Source: Protula sp. h YS-2021 (taxonomy: Eukaryota; Annelida; Polychaeta; Sabellida; Serpulidae). Taken from it: a DNA stretch of 64,000 nucleotides. Positions 46,101-59,300 of the stretch are shown piece after piece. The stretch is taken from the NCBI GenBank assembly GCA_949752745.1, contig OX457034.1:3506646-3570645 (forward strand), read 5' to 3'. Within the stretch, counting starts at the first letter, position 1, and each line of letters starts with the position of its first letter. Below the pieces are notes generated by a model. It was given only the letters and a program-made list of their open reading frames with translations, had not been told where the DNA came from and made no database searches. The position numbers and the translations under genes were made by a program.

Positions 46101-49100
46101 ATATATGTAAAAACAGGAATTTTTCTCCAATTTGTTTTTGATATCAAAACTCCAAAATTTAAATAACGTCCTTTCTTATATGCACTTATCTCGAGCCTTT
46201 TGTTGCATACGATTACTTAAACGTGGATTCCTATCCAGGGTGGTACTAGGCCAGCGTTTAATTAAAAATCAATAAATGATCAGGTGAGGTATATCCAGAC
46301 CGTGGATAGTCTACCCTGACAGGCATACTTCAAATGCCCTGGTAAACTTCGAAGCGGGGGGTTCGTCAAAAATATGTGGACCCTAATTAATTCTAATTTG
46401 CGTGGGAAAAATGAAAAAGAGGCTATCGACCACCCGAAAAATATCACATTTATCATGATCATGTCGGGTCATATAATTGCTTCCTGCACCTTTAAAAATA
46501 AAAATTACAACTTTCTTGCATTATACTCAATATTACCTATTACCGCCCACCCGAAATATATCATATTTATCATATTTTCGGGTAATACAAATGCTTCCTG
46601 CACTTTTAAAGCGAAAATTACAACTTTCTTACATTATCGCCCAATGTTCCCTATTATCGCCCACCCGAAAAAATATTATATTTATCATATTTTCGGGTCC
46701 TAGAATTGTTTCCTGCACTTTTAAAGCGAAAATTACAACTTTCTTGCTTTTTCGCCCAATATTCCCTGATATTGCCCACCCGAAAAATATCACATTTATC
46801 ATATTTTCGGGTCACAGAATTGATTCCTGCACTTTTAGAGCGAAAATTACAACTTTCTTACATTATCGCCCAATATTCCCTATTATCGCCTCCCCGAAAA
46901 ATATCATATTAATCATATTTTCGGGTCACAGAATTGATCCTTGCACTTTTAAAGCGAAAATTACAACTTTTTTACATTATCGCCCAATGTTCCCTATTAT
47001 CGCCCACCCGAAAAATATCACATTTATCATATTTTCGGGTCATAGAATTGATTCCTGCACTTTTTAAGCGAAAATTACAACTTTCTTGCAGTATCGCCCA
47101 ATATTCCCTATTATCGCCCATCCGAAAAATATCACATTTATCGTATTTTCGGGTCACAGAATTGATTCCTGCACTTTTAAAGCGTAAATTACAATTTTCT
47201 TACATTATCACCCAAAATTCCCTATTATCGCCCACCCGAAAAATATCACATTTATCATATTTTCGGGTCATAGAATTGATTCCTGCACTTTTAAAGCGAA
47301 AATTACAACTTTCTTGCATTATCGCCCATTGCTCCCTATTATCGCCCATCCAAAAAATATCATATTTATCATATTTTCGGGACATAGAATTGATCCCTGC
47401 ACTTTTAAAGCGAAAATTACAACTTTCTTACATTATCGCCCATTATTCCCTATTATCGCCCACCCGAAAAATATTATATTTATCATATTTTCGGGTCATA
47501 GAATTGATTCCTGCACTTTTAAAGCGAAAATTACAACTTTCTTGCATTATCGCCCAATGTTCCCTATTATCGCCGACACGAAAAATATCATATTTATCCT
47601 ATTTTCGGGTCATAGAATTGATTATTGCACTTTTAAAGCGAAAATTACAACTTTCTTACATTATCGCCCAATGTTCCCTATTATCCCCCACCCGAAAAAT
47701 ATCACATTTATCATATTTTCGGGTCATAGAATTGTTTCCTGCACTTTTAAAGCGAAAATTACAACTTTCTTGCACTATCGCCCAATGTTCCCTATTATCG
47801 ACAATCCGAAAAATATCATATTTATCATATTTTAGGGTCACAGAATTGATTCCTGCACTTTTAAAGCGAAAATTACAATTTTCTTACATTATCGCCCAAT
47901 ATTCCCTATTATCGCCCACCCGAAAAATATCACATTTATCATATTTTCGGGACATAGAATTGATCCCTGCACTTTTAAAGCTAAAACTACAAATTTCTTG
48001 CATTATCGCCCAATGTTCCCTATTATCGCCCATCCGAAAAATATCATATTTATCATATTTTTGGGTTATAGAATTGATTCCTGCTCTTTTAAAGCGAAAA
48101 TTACAACTTTCTTACATTATCGCACAATGTTCCCTATTATCGCCCACCCGAAAAATATTATATTTATCATATTTTCGGGTCCTAGAATTGTTTCCTGCAC
48201 TTTTAAAGCGAAAATTACAACTTTCTTGCTTTATCGCCCAATATTCCCTGTTATCGCCCACCCGTAAAATATCACATTGATCAATATTTCGGGTCACAGA
48301 ATTGATTCCTGCACTTTTAAAGCGAAAATTACAACTTTCTTGCATTATCGCCCAATGTTCCCTATTATCACCCACACGAAAAGTATCACATTTATCATAT
48401 TTTCGGGTCATAGAATTGATTCCTGCAATTTTAAAGCGAAAATTACAGCTTTCTTACATTATCGCCCAATGTTCCCTTTTATCGCCAACCCGAAAAATAT
48501 TATATTTATCATATTTTCGGGTCCTAGAATTGTTTCCTGCACTTTTAAAGCGAAAATTACAACTTTCTTGCAGTATCGCCCAATATTCCCTATTATCGCC
48601 CATCCGAAAAATATCATATTTATCATATTTTCGGGTCACAGAATATATTCTTGCACTTTTAAAGCGAAAATTACAATCTTCTTACATTATCGCCCAATGT
48701 TCCCTATTATCGCCCGCCTGAAAAATATCACATTTATCATATTTTCGGTTCATAGAATTGATTTCTGCACTTTAAAAGCGAAAATTACAACTTTCTTGCA
48801 TTATCGCCCAATGTTCCCTTTTATCGCCCGCCCGAAAAATATTATATTTATCATATTTTCGGGTCCTAGAATTGTTTCCTGCACTTTTAAAGCGAAAATT
48901 ACAACTTTCTTGCTTTTTCGCCCAATATTCCCTGATATCGCCCACCCGAAAAATATCACATTTATCATATTTTCGGGTCATAGAATTTATTCCTGCACTT
49001 TTAAAGCGAACATTACAACTTTTTTGCATTATCGCCCAATGTTCCCTATTATCGCCCACCCGAAAAATATTATATTTATCATATTTTCTGGACATAGAAT

Positions 49101-52100
49101 TGATTCCTGCACTTTTAAAGCGAAAATTACAATTTTCTTACATTATTGCTCAATATTCCCTATTATCGCCTACCCGAAAAATATCATATTTATCATATTT
49201 TCGGGTCATAGAATTGATTCCTGCACTTTTAAAGCGAAAATTACAACTTTCTTACATTATCGCAAAATGTTCCCTATTATCGCCCACCCGAAAAATATTA
49301 TATTTATCATATTTTCGGGTCCTAGAATTGTTTCCAGCACATTTAAAGCGAAAATTACAACTTTTTTGCAGTATCGACCAATATTTCCTATTATCGCCCA
49401 TCCGAAAAATACCATATTTATCATATTTTCGGGACATAGAATTGATCCCTGCACTTTTAAAGCTAAAACTACAAATTTCTTGCATTATCGCCCAATGTTC
49501 CCTATTATCGCCCATCCGAAAAATATCATATTTATCATATTTTTGGGTTATAGAATTGATTCCTGCTCTTTTAAAGCGAAAATTACAACTTTCTTACATT
49601 ATCGCCCAATGTTCCCTATTATCGCCCACCCGAAAAATATTATATTTATCATATTTTCGGGTCCTAGAATTGTTTCCTGCACTTTTAAAGCGAAAATTAC
49701 AACTTTCTTGCTTTATCGCCCAATATTCCCTGTTATCGCCCACCCGTAAAATATCACATTGATCATATTTTCGGGTCACAGAATTGATTCCTGCACTTTT
49801 AAAGCGAAAATTACAACTTTCTTGCATTATCGCCCAATGTTCCCTATTATCACCCACACGAAAAGTATCACATTTATCATATTTTCGGGTCATAGAATTG
49901 ATTCCTGCAATTTTAATGCGAAAATTACAGCTTTCTTACATTATCGCCCAATGTTCCCTTTTATCGCCAACCCGAAAAATATTATATTTATCATATTTTC
50001 GGGTCCTAGAATTGTTTCCTGCACTTTTAAAGCGAAAATTACAACTTTCTTGCAGTATCGCCCAATATTCCCTATTATCGCCCATCTGAAAAATATCATA
50101 TTTATCATATTTTCGGGTCACAGAATATATTCTTGCACTTTTAAAGCGAAAATTACAATCTTCTTACATTATCGCCCAATGTTCCCTATTATCGCCCACC
50201 TGAAAAATATCACATTTATCATATTTTCGGTTCATAGAATTGATTTCTGCACTTTAAAAGCGAAAATTACAACTTTCTTGCATTATCGCCCAATGTTCCC
50301 TTTTATCGCCCGCCCGAAAAATATTATATTTATCATATTTTCGGGTCCTAGAATTGTTTCCTGCACTTTTAAAGCGAAAATTACAACTTTCTTGCTTTTT
50401 CGCCCAATATTCCCTGATATCGCCCACCCGAAAAATATCACATTTATCATATTTTCGGGTCATAGAATTTATTCCTGCACTTTTAAAGCGAACATTACAA
50501 CTTTTTTGCATTATCGCCCAATGTTCCCTATTATCGCCCACCCGAAAAATATTATATTTATCATATTTTCTGGACATAGAATTGATTCCTGCACTTTTAA
50601 AGCGAAAATTACAATTTTCTTACATTATCGCTCAATATTCCCTATTATCGCCTACCCGAAAAATATCATATTTATCATATTTTCGGGTCATAGAATTGAT
50701 TCCTGCACTTTTAAAGCGAAAATTACAACTTTCTTACATTATCGCAAAATGTTCCCTATTATCGCCCACCCGAAAAATATTATATTTATCATATTTTCGG
50801 GTCCTAGAATTGTTTCCAGCACATTTAAAGCGAAAATTACAACTTTTTTGCAGTATCGACCAATATTTCCTATTATCGCCCATCCGAAAAATATCATATT
50901 TATCATATTTTCGGGACATAGAATTGATCCCTGCACTTTTAAAGCGAAAATTACAACTTTCTTGCTTTATCGCCCAATGTTCCCTATTATCGACCACTTG
51001 AAAATATCATAGAAATGACCCACTGACAACAAAATTACTGAAAAGTCCAACCAGAAGTACTTGCATGTAACATATTGTGCCCCTCTGCAAATTGAAACTT
51101 TGCTTTTTTAAGAAGAAAAATGGAAATTTCCAATTTTTTAAAAGCTGCAAACTTCGAAGCTCAGTAGATTCAAAAATAAGGCGAAATTCAAAAGTCGAAA
51201 AATGTACTTTTTTCACCCCTTAGTTCTAGTTTCTTCATAACAAATTTCGGAATCTTCCGATGAAAAATGAGGGACTAGATAGATTTTTTCGTATTTTGCC
51301 CAAATTGGCAATAAAATCGCCAAAAATGGTTTAAACCAAATAATAAAAAAAAATTCCTAATGCAGTAGAAGGTTAAAAACTCGCGTTTAAAATTTGGTAC
51401 GAATCGGATGAAAAATAAAAAAGATATTCCACTTTAACTACTTTGTTAAGAAAAAAAATGGAAATTTGCCAATTTTTAGAAGTTGCAAACTTTGAAGCTC
51501 AGTAGATTCAAAAATAAGGCGGAATTCAAAAATCGAAAAAAGTACTTTTTTTACCCCTTAGTCCTAGCTTCTTCATAAAAAATTTCGGAATCTTCCGATG
51601 AAAAATGAGGGACTAGATAGGTTTTTTCGTATTTTGCCCAAATTGGCAATAAAGTCGCCAAAAATGGTTTAAACCAAAAAATAAAAAAAAAATTCCTAAT
51701 GCAGTAGAAGGTTAAAAACTCGCGTTTAAAATTTGGTACGAATCGGATGAAAAATAAAAAAGATATTCCACTTTAACTACTTTGTTAAGAAAAAAAAATG
51801 GAAATTTGCCAATTTTTAGAAGTTGCAAACTTTGAAGCTCAGTAGATTCAAAAATAAGGCGAAATTCAAAAATCGAAAAAAGTACTTTTTTTACCCCTTA
51901 GTCCTAGTTTCTTCATAAAAAATTTCGGAATCTTCCGATGAAAAATGAGGAACTAGATAGGTTTTTTCGTATTTTGCCCAAATTGGCAATAAAATCGCCA
52001 AAAATGGTTTAAACCGCAAAAATAAAAATATTTCCTAATGCAGTAAAGGGTTAGGAACTCGTGTTTAAAATTTGGTAAGAATCGGATAAAAAATAAAAAA

Positions 52101-53321
52101 GTTATTCCACTTTTAACGGTCGCGGCACGGACAGACGGACAGACAGACGGACGGACGACACTTGCCTCCATCTGTATAGCCCTGTTGGCTAAAAAGCCAA
52201 CTGGGCTAAAAAAAACAAAAGACATCGGATCAAAAATGTAGGACGAGATACATTTTAAATTTTTTTCTTCAAAAATTCCCCAAAAATTAAAAAATCACCG
52301 ATCGACTAGAAAAGCACAAGCCGTATGCACGACACTTTAGGGGTGCCTCATACCAAAAATAAATCACATCGGGCCAAAAATGTAGGAGGAGACACATTTT
52401 AAATTTTTTTCTTTAAAAATTCCCCTAAAATTCAAAAATCACCCGATCGACTAAAAAACCACACAAGCCGTATGCACGACTCCTTAGGGATGCCTCACAC
52501 CAAAAATAAATGACATCGAATCAAAATTGTAGGAGTAGATGCATTTTGAATTATTTTCGAAATTTTTGCTTTAAAAATTCCCCAAAAATACAAAAATTGC
52601 GCGATCGACTAAAAAAGCACAAGCCGTATGCACGACACTTTAGGGGTGCCTCATACCAAAAATAAATCACATCGGGCCAAAAATGTAGGAGGAGACACAT
52701 TTTAAATTTTTTTCTTTAAAAATTCCCCTAAAATTCAAAAATCACCCGATCGACTAAAAAACCACACAAGCCGTATGCACGACTCCTTAGGGATGCCTCA
52801 CACCAAAAATAAATGACATCGAATCAAAATTGTAGGAGTAGATGCATTTTGAATTATTTTCGAAATTTTTGCTTTAAAAATTCCCCAAAAATACAAAAAT
52901 TGCGCGATCGACTAAAAAAGCACAAGCCGTATGCACGACCCTTTAGGGGTGCCTCATACCAAAAATAAATGACATCGGGTCAAAAATGTAGGAGGAGATA
53001 CATTTTAAATTTTTTTCTTTAAAAATTCGCCAAAAATTCAAAAATCACCCGATCGACTAGAAAAGCACAAGCCGTATGCACGACCCCTTAGGGATGCCTC
53101 ACACCAAAAATAAATGACATCGGATCAAAATTGTAGGAGGAGATGCATTTTGAACCAAAGTTTACTAAATAAACAACTAACTAACTAACTAACTAACTAA
53201 CGGACACCGCCCGCAAACCGATAGGAATACCCCAGCTTACGTGTAACGTAAGCTGGGCTAAAAACAACTTAGAAGAAGAATCAGGAGGAGCGAAGGAGGA
53301 CGAGGAGGAGGAGGAGAAGAA

Positions 53322-53352
<31 letters not shown>

Positions 53353-56300
53353 AAGAAGAAGAAGAAGAAGAAGAAGAAGAAAAAGAAGAAGAAGTCAAAC
53401 CTGTCAAAATTTGCGTCGCTTAACACAATAACAAAGTGTTCATCTGCCTCCTCGTCACCTATCGTCTGGATGGCGTGTTGGGCCGCCTCTAGGGTGTGGT
53501 CGCCGCTGATGCAGAACTGCGAGTGGGCATGCAGACCCTGGCACGGGATGTACCCCACAAAAAACACACTAGTCGCCCTGCTACGATTTGTTTACATGTA
53601 AATGTGAGAAAGAGACAAGCCAAAACTGCGCTGGCAGTCGGGCAAGTCAGCTCCATGAAAGACAGCAATAGTTTATGGTTATTTTGAAATACGAATATAT
53701 CAAGCAAATGGGAATTAATATATTTTATGAGTAAAAAACAAAGTAAGTGTAATTAAGTCGCATATTTTAACATGGATCAGAATCCATCCGCGTGAGTCAC
53801 GGCGACTGACCTTGAGTATATCCAGACGCTGTTTCGGATTCGTGGGTGGTTTTTCTTCTTTCATCATTTTGAAATTATACCCTTCCCCGGAATGGCCTCG
53901 GATTTCATACTGTAAAAAGCAGAAATAAAAGCGTAACTCTAACACACAAAACGAAGGATAAAACCTGGCATAAAACTTAAAACGTGGCATACAACTTAAA
54001 ACCTGGCATAAAAATTAAAACGTGGGATAAAACTTCAAACGGGGCATAAAACTTAAAACGTGGCAAAAAACTTGGAACAAAACTTAACTTCCACTTGTTC
54101 ACTACCATGTATTGTTTTGAAAATATAAAAGATATTTACTGAATTTCACACAGCTGTTTCGCAGAAAGCAAATTTCTCAAAACTGGCTACTTAAGTGTGA
54201 AGTAAAGTATCTTTGAAAAAAAAACTTGAATCAAGGTTTGTAAAGGTCTGTAGAGCAATGAAAAGATGAACAACAAATTCAGTATATTAATTCTTTTTAA
54301 TTTGATCGATACTTTTTTATTGTGACCTTGACAAAGGTAGAGATTTATTAACGACCTTGACTTTATGTTCGTAGTTCTGGAAGGCCTCCATGACCATGAG
54401 CATGGATTCCAGCTGCCTGTCCATCCGCCCGTCGTGCCCGTTGAATCGATACATGCTCCCTGACACGTCACACAGCAGGCGGATCAGCTTCGGTTTCTGC
54501 TGCGGGCTCCCCAACTGTCAAAGAAATAATGAAACTAGAGAGGCCAGTGCACACAAAACATAGGAGTACAGGCTAATATTATACACTTTCAATCGATACC
54601 TACTTAGTTTCTTGTTTTTGTAAACAAAAACAAATGTCTCCCCGACTAAACCCATGATCCCCCCCCCCCCCCCCGACCCCAAAAATCCTTTTTTTTTTAA
54701 TTACTAAAATAAAATATTCATTTCTGCAAACATAACCTTAATTCATTGTAAAAAAACTCAAAATATACCCAACAGATGGTGGTCACTAAAAATATATAAA
54801 TGGGCGTCTTTTTTCATCCGAATCTGGAAGGTGGTCGCTAAAACTGGTTTTACTGTAGGCCCTTCTTATCCAGATCTCAAGTGGGTCACTATAGTAGTTT
54901 TACTGTACGTTACATTTTTATCCTGGTCTTGAAGTTGGTCAAGACAGGCAGGTTTTACCGTACGTCTTTTTACCCGAATCTGGAAGGGGACACGACAAAC
55001 GGGTCTTAATTTACATTTTTTTACCCAGGTCTTGAAGGTGGTCGGGTTTTTTTTTTTTTTTTTTTTGCTAACCATCATCCTCCACACGCCCCCGCCCCAA
55101 CTTTTTAATGTAGGTTCGACTATAAACACAACTCTAACCCTTTAACCCAAGGCAACGGTAACGGTCTGTACCCTAAGTGTAGTTATAGCCATGATAGATT
55201 ACCTTGTCTTCGCACATACATATCGGCCAAATAGGACTAGAAAGGCATTCTTCATAACTGCACATCAGATGACGCACCTCGGTGGGGGAAGGGGGAAGAT
55301 ATCAGATGACCCACTTTAATAGCGAAAAATGCTTCTGCAAACAATGCCATTCGATACAAAATAGCTCCTATATATAGCACACCTTGGCAACCGAATCAAG
55401 TATGCGTCGAAAAAAAATCAATAGCCAGACCTGCTTAGCCCTACGATACGTAAATAGCATTCCATGACCTCGTAGATAACAACTCCATCATGCACAACAA
55501 CTGACACTGACCCCTGACTGAGTGGCATGTTACGTAACAGCCGTAGATGAGAAACGCATAAAAAGCTTAACTTCAGGCACTAACAAATAGCAATGAACCG
55601 ACAGTAAGGCTGTTACTGTTTTGAAGCTTTCTAAAGAATGCAGGAACACTCGAGAATCTTATGCAAAACGCTGAAATCCCCTGCGTAGTTAACACCTATG
55701 CTTAGATAACAAAAGAGCCAAAAATGGGGAGGCGGGGGGGGGGGGGGGGGTGTTCACGTTATGCACCTTTCTTGATTTTTTACACGAGTTTAATAATGTT
55801 TAACCAAAACCGTGCGACTAATCCGAGGAACAACTACATCAAATTTAAGTCAATCCGACTTTCGATGTTGAGATATTTTGCTTAACAACAGATAATTTTT
55901 ACCCGTCAAAAGTCGAGACAGTCGTCTGACTGAACCAAGGATATCCATATAAAATTTTAAGACTTTCCGTTATCGAGATATTATGCATACAAGATCTGGT
56001 TAAAAAAACGCACATATTTTACGCGATGACGTCATACGCCGCATTCGCCCGTTCTGCTCGCGAAAAAATTTTAAGTTTCTTTCGCATCAGGTAAGCAATA
56101 ATCCCACCAAGTTTCAGCTTTCTCCGATGTTCAGCAGCTGAGAAATTTCACACACAAAATGTTTACGTAATGACGTCATACACCTGCCCTAATCATGTCG
56201 CATGCGTGAAAAGTTGACGGAACCGCACGACTTACCAAAGGAATATCCATATAAAATTTTAAAGTCGATAGGACTTTCCGTTATCGAGATATTTTGCACA

Positions 56301-59300
56301 CAAGCCCTTGTTTATAATATATATATATATTTTACGTGAAGACGTCATACGCCGCATTCACCCGTTCTGCTCGTGACAAACTTCTATAGAGTCTTTCGGA
56401 ATAACTAAGCCACAATCCCACCAAGTTCCAACTTTGTCCGATGTTCAGCGGCTGAGAAATTTGGCACACAAGATTTTTACGTAATGACGTCATACGCCTG
56501 TCTTAATCACGTGAGATGTGCCAAAAATTGAGAGAACCGTCCGACTGACCCAAGGAATATTCATATAAAATTTGAAGTCGATATGACTTTCCGTTATCGA
56601 GATATTTTGCACACAAGATCTTGTTCAAAATATATACATATTTTACGTGATGAAGCCATACGCCGCAATCGTTCGTTCAACTCGCCAAAAAAATCTACAG
56701 CGTCTTTCGGACCAACCAAGCAACAATCCCACCAAGTTGCAACTTTCTCCCATGTTCAGCGGCTGTGAAATTTTTACGTAAGGTTTTTCACGTAATGGCG
56801 TCACACGCCTGCCCTAATCACGTGACATGCGTCAAAAGTTGACAAAACCGTCCAACCTTACCAAGGAATAAACTGACCAAGTTTGACGTCGATCCGACGT
56901 TTCGTTCTCGAGATATCTTGCACACAACACTTTGTTCACAACAGACTGACACACACACACACACACACGCACATACACACACACACAGTACGTACAAACA
57001 CTATATGTCTCCCCTTGGTCGGGGAGACATAATAACAAGCGAGTCCCTCAGTCCGTCGAGCCCACTGAATTTATTCATGCTCCCTGACACGTCACACAGC
57101 AGGCGGATCAGCTTTGGTTTCTGCTGCGGACTCCCCAACTGTCAAAGAAATAACGAAATAACAAGCGAGTCCCTCAGTCCGTCGAGCCCACTTAATTTAT
57201 TCATACTCCCTGACACGTCACACAGCAGGCGATCAGCTTCGGTTTCTGCTGCGGACTCCCCAACTGTCAAAGAAATAATGAAATAACGAGCGAGTCCCTC
57301 AGTCCATCGAGCCCACTGAATTTATTCATGCTCCCTGACACGTCACACAACAGGCGGATCAGCTTTGGTTTCTGCTGCGGACTCCCCAACTGTCAAAGAA
57401 ATAACGAAATAACAAGCGAGTCCCTCAGTCCGTCGAGCCCACTGAATTTATTCATACTCCCTGACACGTCACACAGCAGGCGGATCAGCTTCGATTTCTG
57501 CTGCGGACTCCCAACTGTCAAAGAAATAATGAAATAACGAGCGAGACCCTCAGTCCGTCGAGCCGACTGAATTTATTCATGCTCCCTGACACGTCACACA
57601 GAGACGGATCAGCTTCGGTTTCTGCTGCGGACTCCCAAACTGTCAAAGAAATAATGAAATAACAAGCGAGTCCCTCAGTCCATCGAGCCCACTGAGTTTA
57701 TTCCTGCTCCCTGACACGTCACACAGCAGACGGATCAGCTTCGGTTTTTGCTGCGGACTCCCCAACTGTCAAAGTAGTAATGAAATAACAAGTGAGTCCC
57801 CTCAGCCTGTCGTGCCCACTGAATTTATAAGGCTCCCTGACACGTCACATAGCAGGCGGATTACGCGGACAAGCGGAATCTCAGTGGTAGAATGAAAAAT
57901 CCCAAGGCCCTTTCCCACCTCTCCGCCAGTAAAGGCTTCTCGCTCGTCAGCTCTGAGGTCAGCCCCTCACCTCCCTCCCCCCGCCCCTCACCTCGGGCTC
58001 CTTTTCGCCTCGCCACCGGTAGATGGCCTCGCCCGTCAGCCCCTCACCCTCCCTCCCCCGCCCCTCACCTCGGGCTCCTTTTCGCCTCGCCGCCGGTGGA
58101 TGGCCTCGTCCGTCAGCCCCTCACCCTCCCTCCCCCCGCCCCTCACCTCGGGCTCCTTTTCGCCTCGCCGCCGGTAGATGGCCTTCTCGTCCATCAGCCC
58201 CCCATCGCCCCACTCCTCACCTCGGGCTCCTTTTCGCCTCGCCACCGGTAGATGGCCTCGCCCGTCAGCCCCTCACCCTCCCTCCCCCGCCCCTCACCTC
58301 GGGCTCCTTTTCGCCTCGCCGTCGGTGGATGGCCTCGCCCGTTAACCCCTCACCCCCCCCCCTCCGCCCCCCACCTCTGGCTCCTTTTCGCCTCGTCGCC
58401 GGTAGATGGCCTTCTCGCCCGTTAACCCCTCGATCAGCTTCGCCTCGTCCAGATCGCCGTACGTCTGGTGCTTCAGCCACTCACGCTCCTTGCCCTTTCT
58501 CTGCAGCGTGACATCATCATCAGTGACATCACAGTGGCGCAATCATCAAAAAATAAACAAATGAACATTTTTTTCAATTTATATGCTTCTTTTCACGACT
58601 TAGTTTTCTTCCTTACATAAGGACAAACGTTATTGAAAAAAAATGAAAGAAGTTTTTGACACAAAACTATCCTCTGAAAAGTAGTCGGTCTTAAACGCAC
58701 CTGTAAATTATCCAAGATGACGCGGAGGGATTTGACCTGACTTCTCACAGACTTGGAATAGGATTCATACAATTCACCGTCAAACTCGCTCATTTCGATC
58801 TGTTTTAGTCTCTCTTTATAGGCTTTTTGAGCCATTTCTCGTGCCGCTCTTCTGACCTTGAAAAAAATAACATCAACTCGAAAATTCACCATAAAACGAA
58901 ATGACAATAACACAAATTATAAACATCGACTGTTTGAACAATTGATTTTTTTCACGGTAAATCTTACACACAGAAAAAAATGGAATAATAGATTCAGTCA
59001 AAATAATTTCAAACGCCTGAAATAAGCCTTATGATCATCCTGAATTATCCAACTGAAATATAAATTAAAATTATTAAGGGATCTAATCCCAATTTTGAAT
59101 AAAATTTTAAGTGTGATCTTATGAAAGTCACTAATATCTAATGTGCGGTCTGCGTTATTCTCATTAAAAAATATTCTTCTGACAAAATGAAGGAGTTGAC
59201 GGTTAAAAATAATTTCAGAGTGAAAAACGTGTTATATTACTCATAAAGCAGTCACCTCTTCTGGAACCCCATCTTTGTCCACCTGAGACACCTGAGTGAC

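Noticed and set aside
46477..51012. Plus-strand frames up to 490 codons with a 38-residue repeat
   Set aside because: The unit is 114 bp, so open frames are expected without selection; two plus-strand frames and the minus strand are open at once, and the host gene lies on the other strand.
56918..57537. Plus-strand ORF with repeated ESLSPSSPLNLF motif
   Set aside because: It is the antisense of the exon I edge repeats.
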